From positions 1,201,501 through 1,265,500 of the forward strand of contig NZ_JASBAN010000001.1 in the NCBI RefSeq assembly GCF_029953305.1: a DNA stretch of 64,000 bases. Direction: 5' to 3'. Source of the DNA: Commensalibacter nepenthis (GTDB taxonomy: Bacteria; Pseudomonadota; Alphaproteobacteria; Acetobacterales; Acetobacteraceae). The position numbers and the translations under genes are program-made. The notes under the pieces were generated by a model that was not told where the DNA came from, searched no databases, and saw nothing but the letters and a program-made list of their open reading frames with translations. This document shows positions 8,999 through 16,561 of the stretch, in pieces; positions within the stretch are counted from its first letter, which is position 1; each line of letters begins with the position of its first letter.

Positions 8999-10312
8999 AT
9001 GTCATCTTTACAAAACAAACATACCCTTAAATTCTTAACGGCTGGCAGCGTCGACGATGGGAAAAGCACCCTGATCGGGCGTTTATTATTAGATAGCAAA
9101 GCCATCCTTGCTGACCAACTTTCTGGTATTCAACATAAACTTGCTGATGATGAATCCTATGATTTGGCAAAACTAACCGATGGATTACAAGCCGAACGTG
9201 AACAAGGCATTACGATTGACGTTGCCTATCGTTATTTTACCACGCCAGAACGTAAATTCATTATTGCAGATGCCCCTGGTCATGAACAATATACACGGAA
9301 TATGGTTACTGCTGCCAGCAGCAGTGATGCTGCTGTAATTTTGGTTGATGTAACCAAAATCAATTGGGAAGATAAAGTTGTTAATCTATTACCCCAAACA
9401 CGTCGTCATACCTTGTTGGCTAATTTATTGAAAGTGCCTTCTATTTTGTTTGCGATTAATAAATTAGACGCGATCAAAGACCCAGATACAGCTTTTATCA
9501 ATGTCAAACGTACATTGGAAAAATTTACACAACAAGCAAATATCACGATTACCAATATTATTCCTATTTCCGCATTAAAAGGGTTAAATATTACCGCTCG
9601 TAATGCCGATAAACATGGGAATATTCTTTGTGAAAAAGTCTATCAAGGTCCTAGTCTATTAGAAGCCTTAACAGCCCTTCCTTCTCATGTTGCTTCGGAT
9701 ACACAAGCCTTTCATTTTCCCGTTCAATTTGTGCAAAAATTACAAGAAGCACATGATGGTTCATCAACCCAACATGGTCGTCGTATTTTTTGGGGAAGAA
9801 TCGCAGCAGGAGGTGTTAAAATTGGAGATGAATTAATCGTTCAACCTTCTGGTGCCAAAGCAAAAATCAGCAAAATCTTTGCAAATGCATTACAAGGAGA
9901 ACTACAACGCGCATCGACTGGACAATCTGTCGGATTAATCTTGGATCAAGAAATTGATGTGTCTCGTGGAGATTGGTTGCTAGCACCGTCGTCACCATCG
10001 GCACAAAAAGAAGCCAAAGCAACCTTGGCTTGGTTAGATGATGAACCTTTAGTTGTCGGACGTGCTTATTGGTTAAAACATGGGCATCGTTGGATTAAAA
10101 CCAAAATTGCTTCAATTAATCATCATCTCAATATTCATACATTGGAAACCGAGCCTGCTGAAAATCTGGATAAAAACAGTATTGGAGAAGTTTCTTTAAT
10201 CTTACAACAACCTATTCCTGTTTTGCCTTATCATGATGCCAAAGACGTTGGTGCTGCGATCCTTGTCGATACCGCCACCAACCGCACAGCAGGAGCTGTC
10301 TTATTTAAATAA
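8999..10312 (+). CDS. cysN: Sulfate adenylyltransferase subunit 1, GTPase (CysN)
   Basis: Regulatory GTPase subunit of ATP sulfurylase. The G1 loop AGSVDDGKSTLIGRLL is at about residues 15-30, G3 DAPGHEQYTRNM near 93-104, and G4 NKLD near 156-159. It is a stand-alone CysN: it ends after the C-terminal beta-barrel (ILVDTATNRTAG) and has no fused APS kinase domain. At 437 residues it is somewhat shorter than enterobacterial CysN. It is last in the cysHDN group; a strong terminator is seen only beyond the IS insertion at about 11.36 kb. Confidence 0.94.
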   Translation: MSSLQNKHTLKFLTAGSVDDGKSTLIGRLLLDSKAILADQLSGIQHKLADDESYDLAKLTDGLQAEREQGITIDVAYRYFTTPERKFIIADAPGHEQYTRNMVTAASSSDAAVILVDVTKINWEDKVVNLLPQTRRHTLLANLLKVPSILFAINKLDAIKDPDTAFINVKRTLEKFTQQANITITNIIPISALKGLNITARNADKHGNILCEKVYQGPSLLEALTALPSHVASDTQAFHFPVQFVQKLQEAHDGSSTQHGRRIFWGRIAAGGVKIGDELIVQPSGAKAKISKIFANALQGELQRASTGQSVGLILDQEIDVSRGDWLLAPSSPSAQKEAKATLAWLDDEPLVVGRAYWLKHGHRWIKTKIASINHHLNIHTLETEPAENLDKNSIGEVSLILQQPIPVLPYHDAKDVGAAILVDTATNRTAGAVLFK

Positions 10313-10335
10313 TTTAAAATCTTACAGAGGGATGA

Positions 10336-10403
10336 ATGATTAGAGCATTTAAAGATGATGATTTAGATCAAGTAATGACTATTTGGTTAAAACAAAATCT
10401 ACT
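10336..10403 (+). pseudogene. N-terminal fragment of a GNAT acetyltransferase cut by an IS
   Basis: An ATG at 10336, 23 bases after cysN, starts MIRAFKDDDLDQVMTIWLKQ, which reads like the N-terminus of YjaB-type GNAT N-acetyltransferases. The frame runs straight into the left inverted repeat of the IS at 10404 and stops at 10428. Only about 22 of the expected 140-150 residues remain. A likely C-terminal piece is found on the other side of the element. Confidence 0.6.
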
Positions 10404-11282
10404 GGTCTTGTCGCAAATAGTGAATTGATATGTAATATCCATAAAGCTAGCTAATTTAGACGGGTATATTATTATTTAGACCGAATATGCTTTGAATGAG
10501 TTTTATTTGTTCGTTGATTGTCCATTTTCCTTTAAAACCCAGTCCTTTTTTAATCCAGAGAATGGCCTCATATCCTTTAAGTGTTTTTCTTGCGGTATGA
10601 AAAGATTGAAAGCAACCATTCTTTGGGATAATTCTCTTTACTCTAAAATGATCATTTTCTATTCCCTGTTGTAAAGATTTCTTTGTTTCATGAACGCAGT
10701 GATTGGGAAGGATATACTCATTCTTCATGGTTTGTATGGTTTTTGGAAACGGTAATGCTTTATCTGTTCCAATATGGGTTGGAGCGAATAGACCCTCTTC
10801 TTTAAATGCTTTTATAAAAAAGCGTTGTGCTGCTTTGATATTTCTTTTAGCTGTTAATAAGAAATCAATAGCAGTTCCATTCTTATCAATGGCTCTATAT
10901 AGATACTTCCACTGACCTTTTACCTTGATATAGGTTTCATCAATCCTCACCTCACCACAATGGGGTTTTCTATAGCTTCTCAAACGTTTTTCTAATAGTG
11001 GTGCATAGCGTAATACCCAACGATTTAACGTGCTATGATCAACGCTTACTCCACGCTCTAAAAACAATTCCTCAATATCTCGATAGCTAAGACAATAGCG
11101 TAAATACCAGTTTACCGCTTGGATAATCATCACCCCACTAAAGTGGCGACCTTTAAAATCATCCTTAGACCTTAATATAAGCTTGCTATAGATACCAATA
11201 GACATAAATCGTTCCTAAAATATAAATACTCACTCCATTTCTACATCATACTAAAATACATAATTAAATTTGCGACTAGACC
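10404..11282 (-). mobile_element. IS6-type insertion sequence, apparently intact (879 bp)
   Basis: The element is bounded by GGTCTTGTCGCAAAT at 10404 and its imperfect inverted copy ATTTGCGACTAGACC ending at 11282 (one mismatch). The ends resemble IS6/IS26-type ends and the single transposase gene has IS6 features. The eight bases outside each end (AATCTACT and GAAAAATC) do not match, so there is no target duplication; a deletion or recombination after insertion is likely. Degenerate relatives are found at 16.46, 17.78, 19.01 and 33.88 kb. Confidence 0.85.
10456..11205 (-). CDS. IS6-family transposase
   Basis: A 249-residue DDE transposase with an N-terminal helix-turn-helix region (SYRDIEELFLERGVSVDHST at about 40-59) and a catalytic core whose acidic residues appear to be Asp89 (RIDETYIKVKG), Asp148 (IGTDKA) and Glu183 (GIENDHFRVKR). 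All three are present and the frame is open, so the enzyme may be active. It fills almost the whole element between the terminal repeats. Confidence 0.92.
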   Translation of the reverse strand: MSIGIYSKLILRSKDDFKGRHFSGVMIIQAVNWYLRYCLSYRDIEELFLERGVSVDHSTLNRWVLRYAPLLEKRLRSYRKPHCGEVRIDETYIKVKGQWKYLYRAIDKNGTAIDFLLTAKRNIKAAQRFFIKAFKEEGLFAPTHIGTDKALPFPKTIQTMKNEYILPNHCVHETKKSLQQGIENDHFRVKRIIPKNGCFQSFHTARKTLKGYEAILWIKKGLGFKGKWTINEQIKLIQSIFGLNNNIPV

Positions 11283-11327
11283 GAAAAATCTGAAGCTTTA
11301 GGAAAAACTAATCCTTTTGAGAATATT
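11283..11327 (+). pseudogene. Probable C-terminal fragment of the IS-split GNAT gene
   Basis: Directly after the right IS end one frame reads EKSEALGKTNPFENI, which resembles the conserved C-terminal strand of YjaB-like acetyltransferases (SE..D.LGKPYPLL type). It is then replaced by the half-palindrome repeat at 11328. Together with the fragment at 10336 it suggests the IS replaced the middle of one GNAT gene. The match is short, so this remains inference. Confidence 0.4.
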
Positions 11328-11355
11328 ACTGTAAACAACGCGAACAATTCCTACA
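11328..11355. repeat. Half copy of the dispersed palindromic repeat
   Basis: The 28 bases ACTGTAAACAACGCGAACAA plus TTCCTACA are identical to the right arm of the full palindrome at 16387-16455. The preceding GAATATT also matches the loop of that palindrome read in the opposite orientation, so this is a full copy that lost its other arm. Confidence 0.85.
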
Positions 11356-11359
11356 ATTT

Positions 11360-11393
11360 AAAAGCGATATAGTTTTTCTATATTGCTTTTTTT
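11360..11393 (+). terminator. Hairpin terminator upstream of the lipid A cluster
   Basis: AAAAGCGATATAG pairs with CTATATTGCTTTT (one G-T pair) and a T run follows. It probably served as the terminator of the cysHDN-GNAT unit before the IS insertion. Confidence 0.8.
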
Positions 11394-11444
11394 GTGCTAG
11401 AAAGAGTGTAATAATCACCCTTCAATCAATTGTAATTTAAACCA

Positions 11445-12125
11445 ATGATTTCTGATTTCTTTAAAAAGAATTTTATTCAAAATTGCCTTGTTGTAATTCT
11501 AAGGGCGTATTTAAAATTTGCGCTGCAAACAACACGTTGGCAATTTGAAGTCGAATCAGAAGCACAATTATTATTGACATGCCAAGGGGATGAACCTGCT
11601 TTGGTTCTTTTTTGGCATGAGTGTTTGGTATTAAGCCCTCGTTTATGGTGGTGGGCATTACCACAAAATCCCTTTTTAAAACTTTATGTATTAATTAGCC
11701 GTAATACAGAGGGACGTTTAATAACACAGATTGTAAAACCTTGGGGAATTTTAGCAGTAAAAGGTTCATCCAGTAAAAATGGTCAAGATAAAGGTGGAAC
11801 CGCAGCTTTTCGTGAGTTGTTAAAGTATATAAAAGCTGGACATTTGGTCGTTATTACCCCCGACGGTCCCAGAGGGCCGAGACATCATTGTCACGAGGGA
11901 GCTTTAAAACTGGCATTATATTCTAAAAGGAAAATTGTTCCCGTTGGTGCTTATTGTCATTCTATTCGATTAAACACATGGGACAAATTGATGATTCCTT
12001 TGCCATTTGGTAAGGGAAAGATAGTTTGTGGAAAACCTATGAGGGTAACCCGTGAAAATTATGATACAATCGCAACTGAAATTACCAATGCACTTAATGA
12101 TATGACCAGTAAAGCACAAAAATAA
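11445..12125 (+). CDS. DUF374-type lysophospholipid acyltransferase family protein
   Basis: A 226-residue protein with a hydrophobic N-terminus, WHECLVLSPRLWWWA at about 51-65, and the block VITPDGPRGPRH at 131-142, typical of DUF374 proteins related to lipid A acyltransferases. Its exact reaction is unknown, but members often sit beside waaA as here. The stop codon overlaps the waaA start (TAATG), implying translational coupling. It is the first gene of a lipid A/Kdo operon. Confidence 0.85.
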   Translation: MISDFFKKNFIQNCLVVILRAYLKFALQTTRWQFEVESEAQLLLTCQGDEPALVLFWHECLVLSPRLWWWALPQNPFLKLYVLISRNTEGRLITQIVKPWGILAVKGSSSKNGQDKGGTAAFRELLKYIKAGHLVVITPDGPRGPRHHCHEGALKLALYSKRKIVPVGAYCHSIRLNTWDKLMIPLPFGKGKIVCGKPMRVTRENYDTIATEITNALNDMTSKAQK

Positions 12126-13411
12126 TGTCATCTCATCAGCAGTTTTCTACATTTTTATTTACTTGGAAAATGATTGGGGCTGTTTTACCCCCTTTACTCA
12201 AACCATATTTACGTCATCGCTGTAAAAAAGAAAAAGAGATAGAGGGACGATTATCTGAACGGATGGGAATGGCATCACTTCCTCGCAAGCCTGGCAGCCT
12301 GATCCATTTTCATGCGGCTAGTGTTGGAGAGGTGATTTCTATTTTTCCGATCGTTACTGAGTTATATAAAATCGATCGGCAGCAAAATTTCTTGATTACG
12401 ACGGGGACGGTTACTTCATTTCACATTGTGCAACAACATTTTTCTAGTGATTCAGAATTATCAGAACATATCCAACATCAGTTTATTCCTTTGGATGTAC
12501 CAAAATGGGTTGATCGCTTTGTTTCTTATTGGCAGCCATCATTAAGCGTCATTGTCGAGAGCGAGCTTTGGCCTAACCTTATTGATGCTTTTTCTAAACA
12601 TTCTGTGCCAGTTGCATTAATTAATGCACGTTTATCGGATCGTTCTTTTAAGACATGGTATCGTTTTCAAAAAACAGCATTCTCTTTGTTATCAAAGTTT
12701 AAGTGGATTGCTGCGAGGTCTCTTCACGATCAATATAATTTTGAACAATTAGGTGTAAAAGCAGCATATCTGGGTGATATTAAACAAATTGCCCCAGAGC
12801 TTTCTTGTGATTTACAAGCGTTAAATTCTCTTCAAGAGTTATTTAAAAATAAACCAACTTGGTTAGCGGCATCTACGCATACTATGGAAGAAATCGTTAT
12901 TGCTGAGGCGCATAAAGCTCTCAAAAAAACATATCCAGAATTGATTACGATCATTGTGCCACGCCATCCAGAACGTAGCACAGAGGTTATAGAACAGATT
13001 GGAAGGTTACCTCGGCGAAGTTTAAAACAACTGCCAGATGAGGGTGGATTATGGTTATGCGATACGTTGGGAGAGTTGGGATTATTTTATCGCTTGTGTG
13101 ATATTGTCTTTATTGGAAATAGTTTAAACAACACGCCTAAGGGTGGGGGACATAATCCATTTGAACCAGCAAAATTACATTGTGCAATTGCTTCTGGGGA
13201 TAAAATTTATAATTTTAAAGAGGCTTATCGTTTGTTAGAAGAGGCTGTGACCATTACACCTAATATAGAGGCTTTGGTTGCTTGGGTTGATGAGATGTTA
13301 TGCAACTCTCAGAAACGCGAAGATTACGCACAAAAAGCCTTACAAATTATGGATCAGCAAAGTCTTCTTGCTTATGATATTGCCTCTCATTTATATTCTT
13401 TAAAAGTTTAA
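12125..13411 (+). CDS. waaA: 3-deoxy-D-manno-octulosonic acid (Kdo) transferase
   Basis: Transfers Kdo from CMP-Kdo to the lipid A precursor on the cytoplasmic face of the inner membrane. The 428-residue protein shows the N-terminal block HFHAASVGEVISIFPI at about 58-73, the acceptor-domain motif VESELWPNL near 142-150, and the donor-side motifs IIVPRHPER and NNTPKGGGHNPFEP. It overlaps both its neighbours by one base (TAATG), so DUF374-waaA-lpxK behaves as a tightly coupled operon. Confidence 0.95.
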   Translation: MSSHQQFSTFLFTWKMIGAVLPPLLKPYLRHRCKKEKEIEGRLSERMGMASLPRKPGSLIHFHAASVGEVISIFPIVTELYKIDRQQNFLITTGTVTSFHIVQQHFSSDSELSEHIQHQFIPLDVPKWVDRFVSYWQPSLSVIVESELWPNLIDAFSKHSVPVALINARLSDRSFKTWYRFQKTAFSLLSKFKWIAARSLHDQYNFEQLGVKAAYLGDIKQIAPELSCDLQALNSLQELFKNKPTWLAASTHTMEEIVIAEAHKALKKTYPELITIIVPRHPERSTEVIEQIGRLPRRSLKQLPDEGGLWLCDTLGELGLFYRLCDIVFIGNSLNNTPKGGGHNPFEPAKLHCAIASGDKIYNFKEAYRLLEEAVTITPNIEALVAWVDEMLCNSQKREDYAQKALQIMDQQSLLAYDIASHLYSLKV

Positions 13412-14409
13412 TGATTATGAAAGCTCCGTCTTTTTGGCAAAAGAACCCTCCGACTTTGATGGCAAGGGCATTAACGCCTTTTTCTTTGATAACTCAATGG
13501 ATTACAAAACGACGTTTGTCAAAACTACAATGGAAAGCCTCTGTTCCTGTGATTTGTTGTGGGAATTTAACCGTAGGTGGAACAGGAAAAACAACCATTG
13601 CTTTGGAGTTAGGAAAATATTTCCAACTAGAGTATAAGATTGCGTTTTTAACACGAGGATATAAACGTAAAAATCGAACAACAGATCCTGTTTTGGTCAA
13701 TCCAACCTTTCATACGGTAGAAGATGTTGGGGACGAGGCTTTATTACTAGCACAACACGCACCTACATGGGTGGCCGCTAATCGTGCAGAATCAGCACAG
13801 GCAGCGATCCAGAATGGTGCTGAATTATTGATTATGGATGATGGATTTCAGAATCCGACTTTGTATCAAGATATGCCATTATTAGTGATCGATGGAGCAA
13901 CAGGGTTTGGGAATTACAAAGCCTTGCCTGCTGGGCCTTTGCGAGAATCTTTTGATGATGGTTTATCTCGTGCCAAAGCTTGTATTTTGATCGGTGACGA
14001 TCAAACCAATATTTTAAAAATACTGCCTAAAAACATGTTGGTTTTTCAAAGTTTTTTAGAGATGGATCAATCTATTGAGGAATATTCTGGAAAATCGGTG
14101 ATTGCTTTTGCAGGGATTGGTCGTCCAGACAAGTTTTTCGATGCATTAATTGATAACCAACTGCATCTTATAGAAAAGAAATCTTTTCCCGATCATCATT
14201 TTTATAGTTCTATAGAGTTAGAACAATTACTATTGTTAAAGCATCACTATCAAATCCCTTTGGTTACGACCCCCAAAGACTATGTGCGATTACCCTCTGT
14301 ATTTCAGAGCCATGTTATTCCTTTGGGGGTTCATTTGAAATGGCAGAATCAGCAGACTTTGCCTGAATTACAGAGGATTTTGGATGCCATGTTTGCCCAG
14401 GACGCATAG
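13411..14409 (+). CDS. lpxK: Tetraacyldisaccharide 4'-kinase
   Basis: Phosphorylates the 4' position of the lipid A disaccharide. The P-loop GNLTVGGTGKT lies at residues 51-61, and MDDGFQNPTLYQD, KALPAGPLRE and the later FAGIGRPDKFF and FPDHHFYS are LpxK signatures. Length of 332 residues is normal. Its last 95 bases are shared, antisense, with the 3' end of the MBL-fold gene on the other strand. Confidence 0.95.
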   Translation: MIMKAPSFWQKNPPTLMARALTPFSLITQWITKRRLSKLQWKASVPVICCGNLTVGGTGKTTIALELGKYFQLEYKIAFLTRGYKRKNRTTDPVLVNPTFHTVEDVGDEALLLAQHAPTWVAANRAESAQAAIQNGAELLIMDDGFQNPTLYQDMPLLVIDGATGFGNYKALPAGPLRESFDDGLSRAKACILIGDDQTNILKILPKNMLVFQSFLEMDQSIEEYSGKSVIAFAGIGRPDKFFDALIDNQLHLIEKKSFPDHHFYSSIELEQLLLLKHHYQIPLVTTPKDYVRLPSVFQSHVIPLGVHLKWQNQQTLPELQRILDAMFAQDA

Positions 14410-15364
14410 GGATAAATTGATTAACAGGCAATAAGCGATCTCTTAGAACACCATATAATGTATGAACAGGTTCATAGGCTTCTTCGCTGCTTAATTGAAA
14501 CGTTCCCCAATGAATGCCAAGTGCTTGCTTTGCTCCACAATCAAGGAAAATCTTAACTGCTTCTTCTGGATCATTATGATGGCCTTTCAAAATCGCTCTG
14601 GGGGCATAGGCACCAATATTGATGACCGCGACATCTAAAGCAGGAAAGTGATCTTTAAGTTGTTTAAAAATCTTTTCATCACCATAGCTGGTATCCCCTG
14701 TGAAATAGGCATTATAATGAGGAGACGATACAATAAACCCGCCCCATAACGCATCGTTGCGATCATAAATACCCCGTGCAGACCAATGATAGGCTGGCCA
14801 TAAAGTGATTTTTAATTGGTTATCTAAAAGTTTCTCTTCAAACCAATCCATGGTGTGAATGGTCATTACATTTGAAATATGCTTTTTTAAGACAATATCA
14901 TTACCTAGAGGTGTAAAGAAAATAGGATCATATTTTTTATAAAGACGACGTAACGTACGAATATCCATATGGTCATAATGATTATGGGTAATCAGCACAG
15001 CATCAATAGGGGGGAGGTGTGAAAAAGGAACACCAGGTGGATTGACACGTTTTTTACCAATAAAAAATACAGGACCTATTCGCGGTGACCATACGGGATC
15101 GACAAGAATATTATACCCTTCGATTTGTAATAAAATACTGGCATGACCAATCATAGTCACTTTTAACTCTTTTTCTCGTTCTTTGGGATGGGCTTGAACA
15201 ACATGAGGGGTTAACCCTGTCCAAGCATTGGTTATCATATGAAAATACCATTTAATCCCATCAAAGCTGTTGAGATATTTGATTTTCTCAGCTGTTGTCA
15301 GGTTCTGAAAATTATTTCCATTAAAATGGTCAGTGATGGGACCAGTATAGTATTTTTGCTTCAT
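14315..15364 (-). CDS. MBL-fold metal-dependent hydrolase (NAPE-PLD/RomA-like)
   Basis: A metallo-beta-lactamase-fold protein with HNHYDHMD (metal ligands, HxHxDH) and the later FTGDTSYGD and GIHWGTF segments, close to the NAPE-phospholipase D-like branch. It may act on a phospholipid- or lactone-like substrate; this is family knowledge, not shown. The start at 15364 (MKQKYYTGPITDHF) is preferred because AGAGGAAA lies seven bases upstream; the open frame extends 15 codons further to 15409. The last 30 or so codons run antisense through the end of lpxK, an unusual overlap. Confidence 0.85.
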   Translation of the reverse strand: MKQKYYTGPITDHFNGNNFQNLTTAEKIKYLNSFDGIKWYFHMITNAWTGLTPHVVQAHPKEREKELKVTMIGHASILLQIEGYNILVDPVWSPRIGPVFFIGKKRVNPPGVPFSHLPPIDAVLITHNHYDHMDIRTLRRLYKKYDPIFFTPLGNDIVLKKHISNVMTIHTMDWFEEKLLDNQLKITLWPAYHWSARGIYDRNDALWGGFIVSSPHYNAYFTGDTSYGDEKIFKQLKDHFPALDVAVINIGAYAPRAILKGHHNDPEEAVKIFLDCGAKQALGIHWGTFQLSSEEAYEPVHTLYGVLRDRLLPVNQFIPMRPGQTWHPKSSVIQAKSADSAISNEPPKE

Positions 15365-15448
15365 AATATTTCCTCTATAGCCCCTTGCGCTTTTATAATA
15401 AACATTCATACAATGTGAACAGGATCACCATTATATATTATATTTGAA

Positions 15449-16384
15449 ATGCCAATTTTTAATCTTAAAAAAATATCATCACTGAGTTATCGATTTTTAC
15501 AATATTACGAATATATTTTGGCAAAAGGATGTCTTTCTTTGTTGCGTTCTTTATCGCCTGAAAAAGCGTCTAATATCGGGGGTGTTATTTGTCGTTTGAT
15601 TGGAATGAAATTACCTGTTTCAAAAGTCGCTGATAAAAATCTACAACTGGCAATGCCATATTTAACCTTTATAGAAAGAAAAAAGATCATCGCAGGGGCC
15701 TGGGAAAATCTTGGCAGAACGGTTGCAGAATTTCCGCACTTGGCGCGTTTAAAACAGAATACATCCGAAGGCGCAGGGTGGGAAGTTGTGGGTGGTGAGT
15801 ATTTAACTGAACAATCTGCAAAAACAGGGGCTGTTTTATTTGTCTCTGGCCATATAGGTAATTGGGAAATGTTACCATTAGGGGTGGCAAAATATGGAAT
15901 GCCTTTTTCTTCTTTTTTTAGAGCAGCTAGCAATCCTTATGTCAATCAGTTAATTTTGAACTTGCGTGATGAGGCGATGGGGCAAAAGATCCCAATGTTT
16001 GCCAAAGGTTCAAAAGGCGCTAGGCAAGCGTTAAAGCATTTGCTGCAAGGACATAGGTTGGGCGTATTAAGCGACCAAAAAATGAATGATGGGGTCGAGG
16101 TTCAATTTTTTGGTAGACCCGCTATGACCTCTTCTGCGGTGGCGAGTTTGGCGTTGAAATTGCAATGTCCGATTATTCCTGGATATGTGCAGCGTTTGGG
16201 ACCAGCACGCTTACGTATTATTGTGGAGCCGCCGATTGATTATTCTCAATATGCCGAGAATAATTTGGATAATATTCATCGTCTGACACAAGTGATTAAT
16301 GATAAAATAGAAAGGTGGGTTAAACAAAATCCAGAGCAATGGTTATGGCTACATAGACGTTGGTCAAAAGAATTATATAGATAA
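15449..16384 (+). CDS. lpxL: Lipid A lauroyl/myristoyl-type acyltransferase (LpxL family)
   Basis: Adds a secondary acyl chain to Kdo-lipid A at the inner membrane. The 311-residue protein has the HX4E catalytic motif in VSGHIGNWEML at about 132-142 and the later SDQKMNDGVEVQFFGRPAMT block. It lies on the same strand as waaA and lpxK, with the antisense MBL gene between. A 69-bp palindromic repeat begins two bases after its stop and could act as its transcription terminator. Confidence 0.92.
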   Translation: MPIFNLKKISSLSYRFLQYYEYILAKGCLSLLRSLSPEKASNIGGVICRLIGMKLPVSKVADKNLQLAMPYLTFIERKKIIAGAWENLGRTVAEFPHLARLKQNTSEGAGWEVVGGEYLTEQSAKTGAVLFVSGHIGNWEMLPLGVAKYGMPFSSFFRAASNPYVNQLILNLRDEAMGQKIPMFAKGSKGARQALKHLLQGHRLGVLSDQKMNDGVEVQFFGRPAMTSSAVASLALKLQCPIIPGYVQRLGPARLRIIVEPPIDYSQYAENNLDNIHRLTQVINDKIERWVKQNPEQWLWLHRRWSKELYR

Positions 16385-16386
16385 TA

Positions 16387-16455
16387 TGTAGGAATTGTTC
16401 GCGTTGTTTACAGTAATATTCCATATCACTGTAAACAACGCGAACAATTCCTACA
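16387..16455. repeat. Full 69-bp palindromic repeat (copy 1)
   Basis: Two perfect 28-bp inverted arms beginning TGTAGGAATTGTTCGCG and ending CGCGAACAATTCCTACA enclose a 13-base loop. The same unit recurs at 19087-19155, as a half at 11328 and as a decayed arm at 33712. It encodes nothing and would fold into a strong hairpin, so it looks like a MITE or REP-like element. Confidence 0.9.
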
Positions 16456-16479
16456 CATAATTAAATTTGCGACAAGACC
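16456..16479. mobile_element. Solo IS6-type right end fused to the palindrome
   Basis: CATAATTAAATTTGCGACAA followed by GACC equals the last 24 bases of the IS6-type element (compare 11259-11282), with no transposase sequence. It abuts the palindromic repeat on one side and a truncated gene on the other. Confidence 0.8.
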
Positions 16480-16542
16480 GAATTGTATTTTCGTTGCAGT
16501 GATTTCCGGAAGATTAAGACAAAATAATTCAAACGTCATCAT
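16480..16542 (-). pseudogene. Truncated gene downstream of the DnaJ gene, possibly CbpM-like
   Basis: Nineteen bases after the dnaJ stop, a well-placed ribosome site (GGGAGAAG) precedes ATGATG and a frame reading MMTFELFCLNLPEITATKIQ. The frame then enters the IS6 end at 16479 and stops inside the palindrome. Position after a cbpA-type gene suggests the chaperone modulator CbpM, and the opening residues are compatible with that, but too little remains to be sure. Confidence 0.45.
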
Positions 16543-16561
16543 CTGATCTTCTCCCTTTTGC

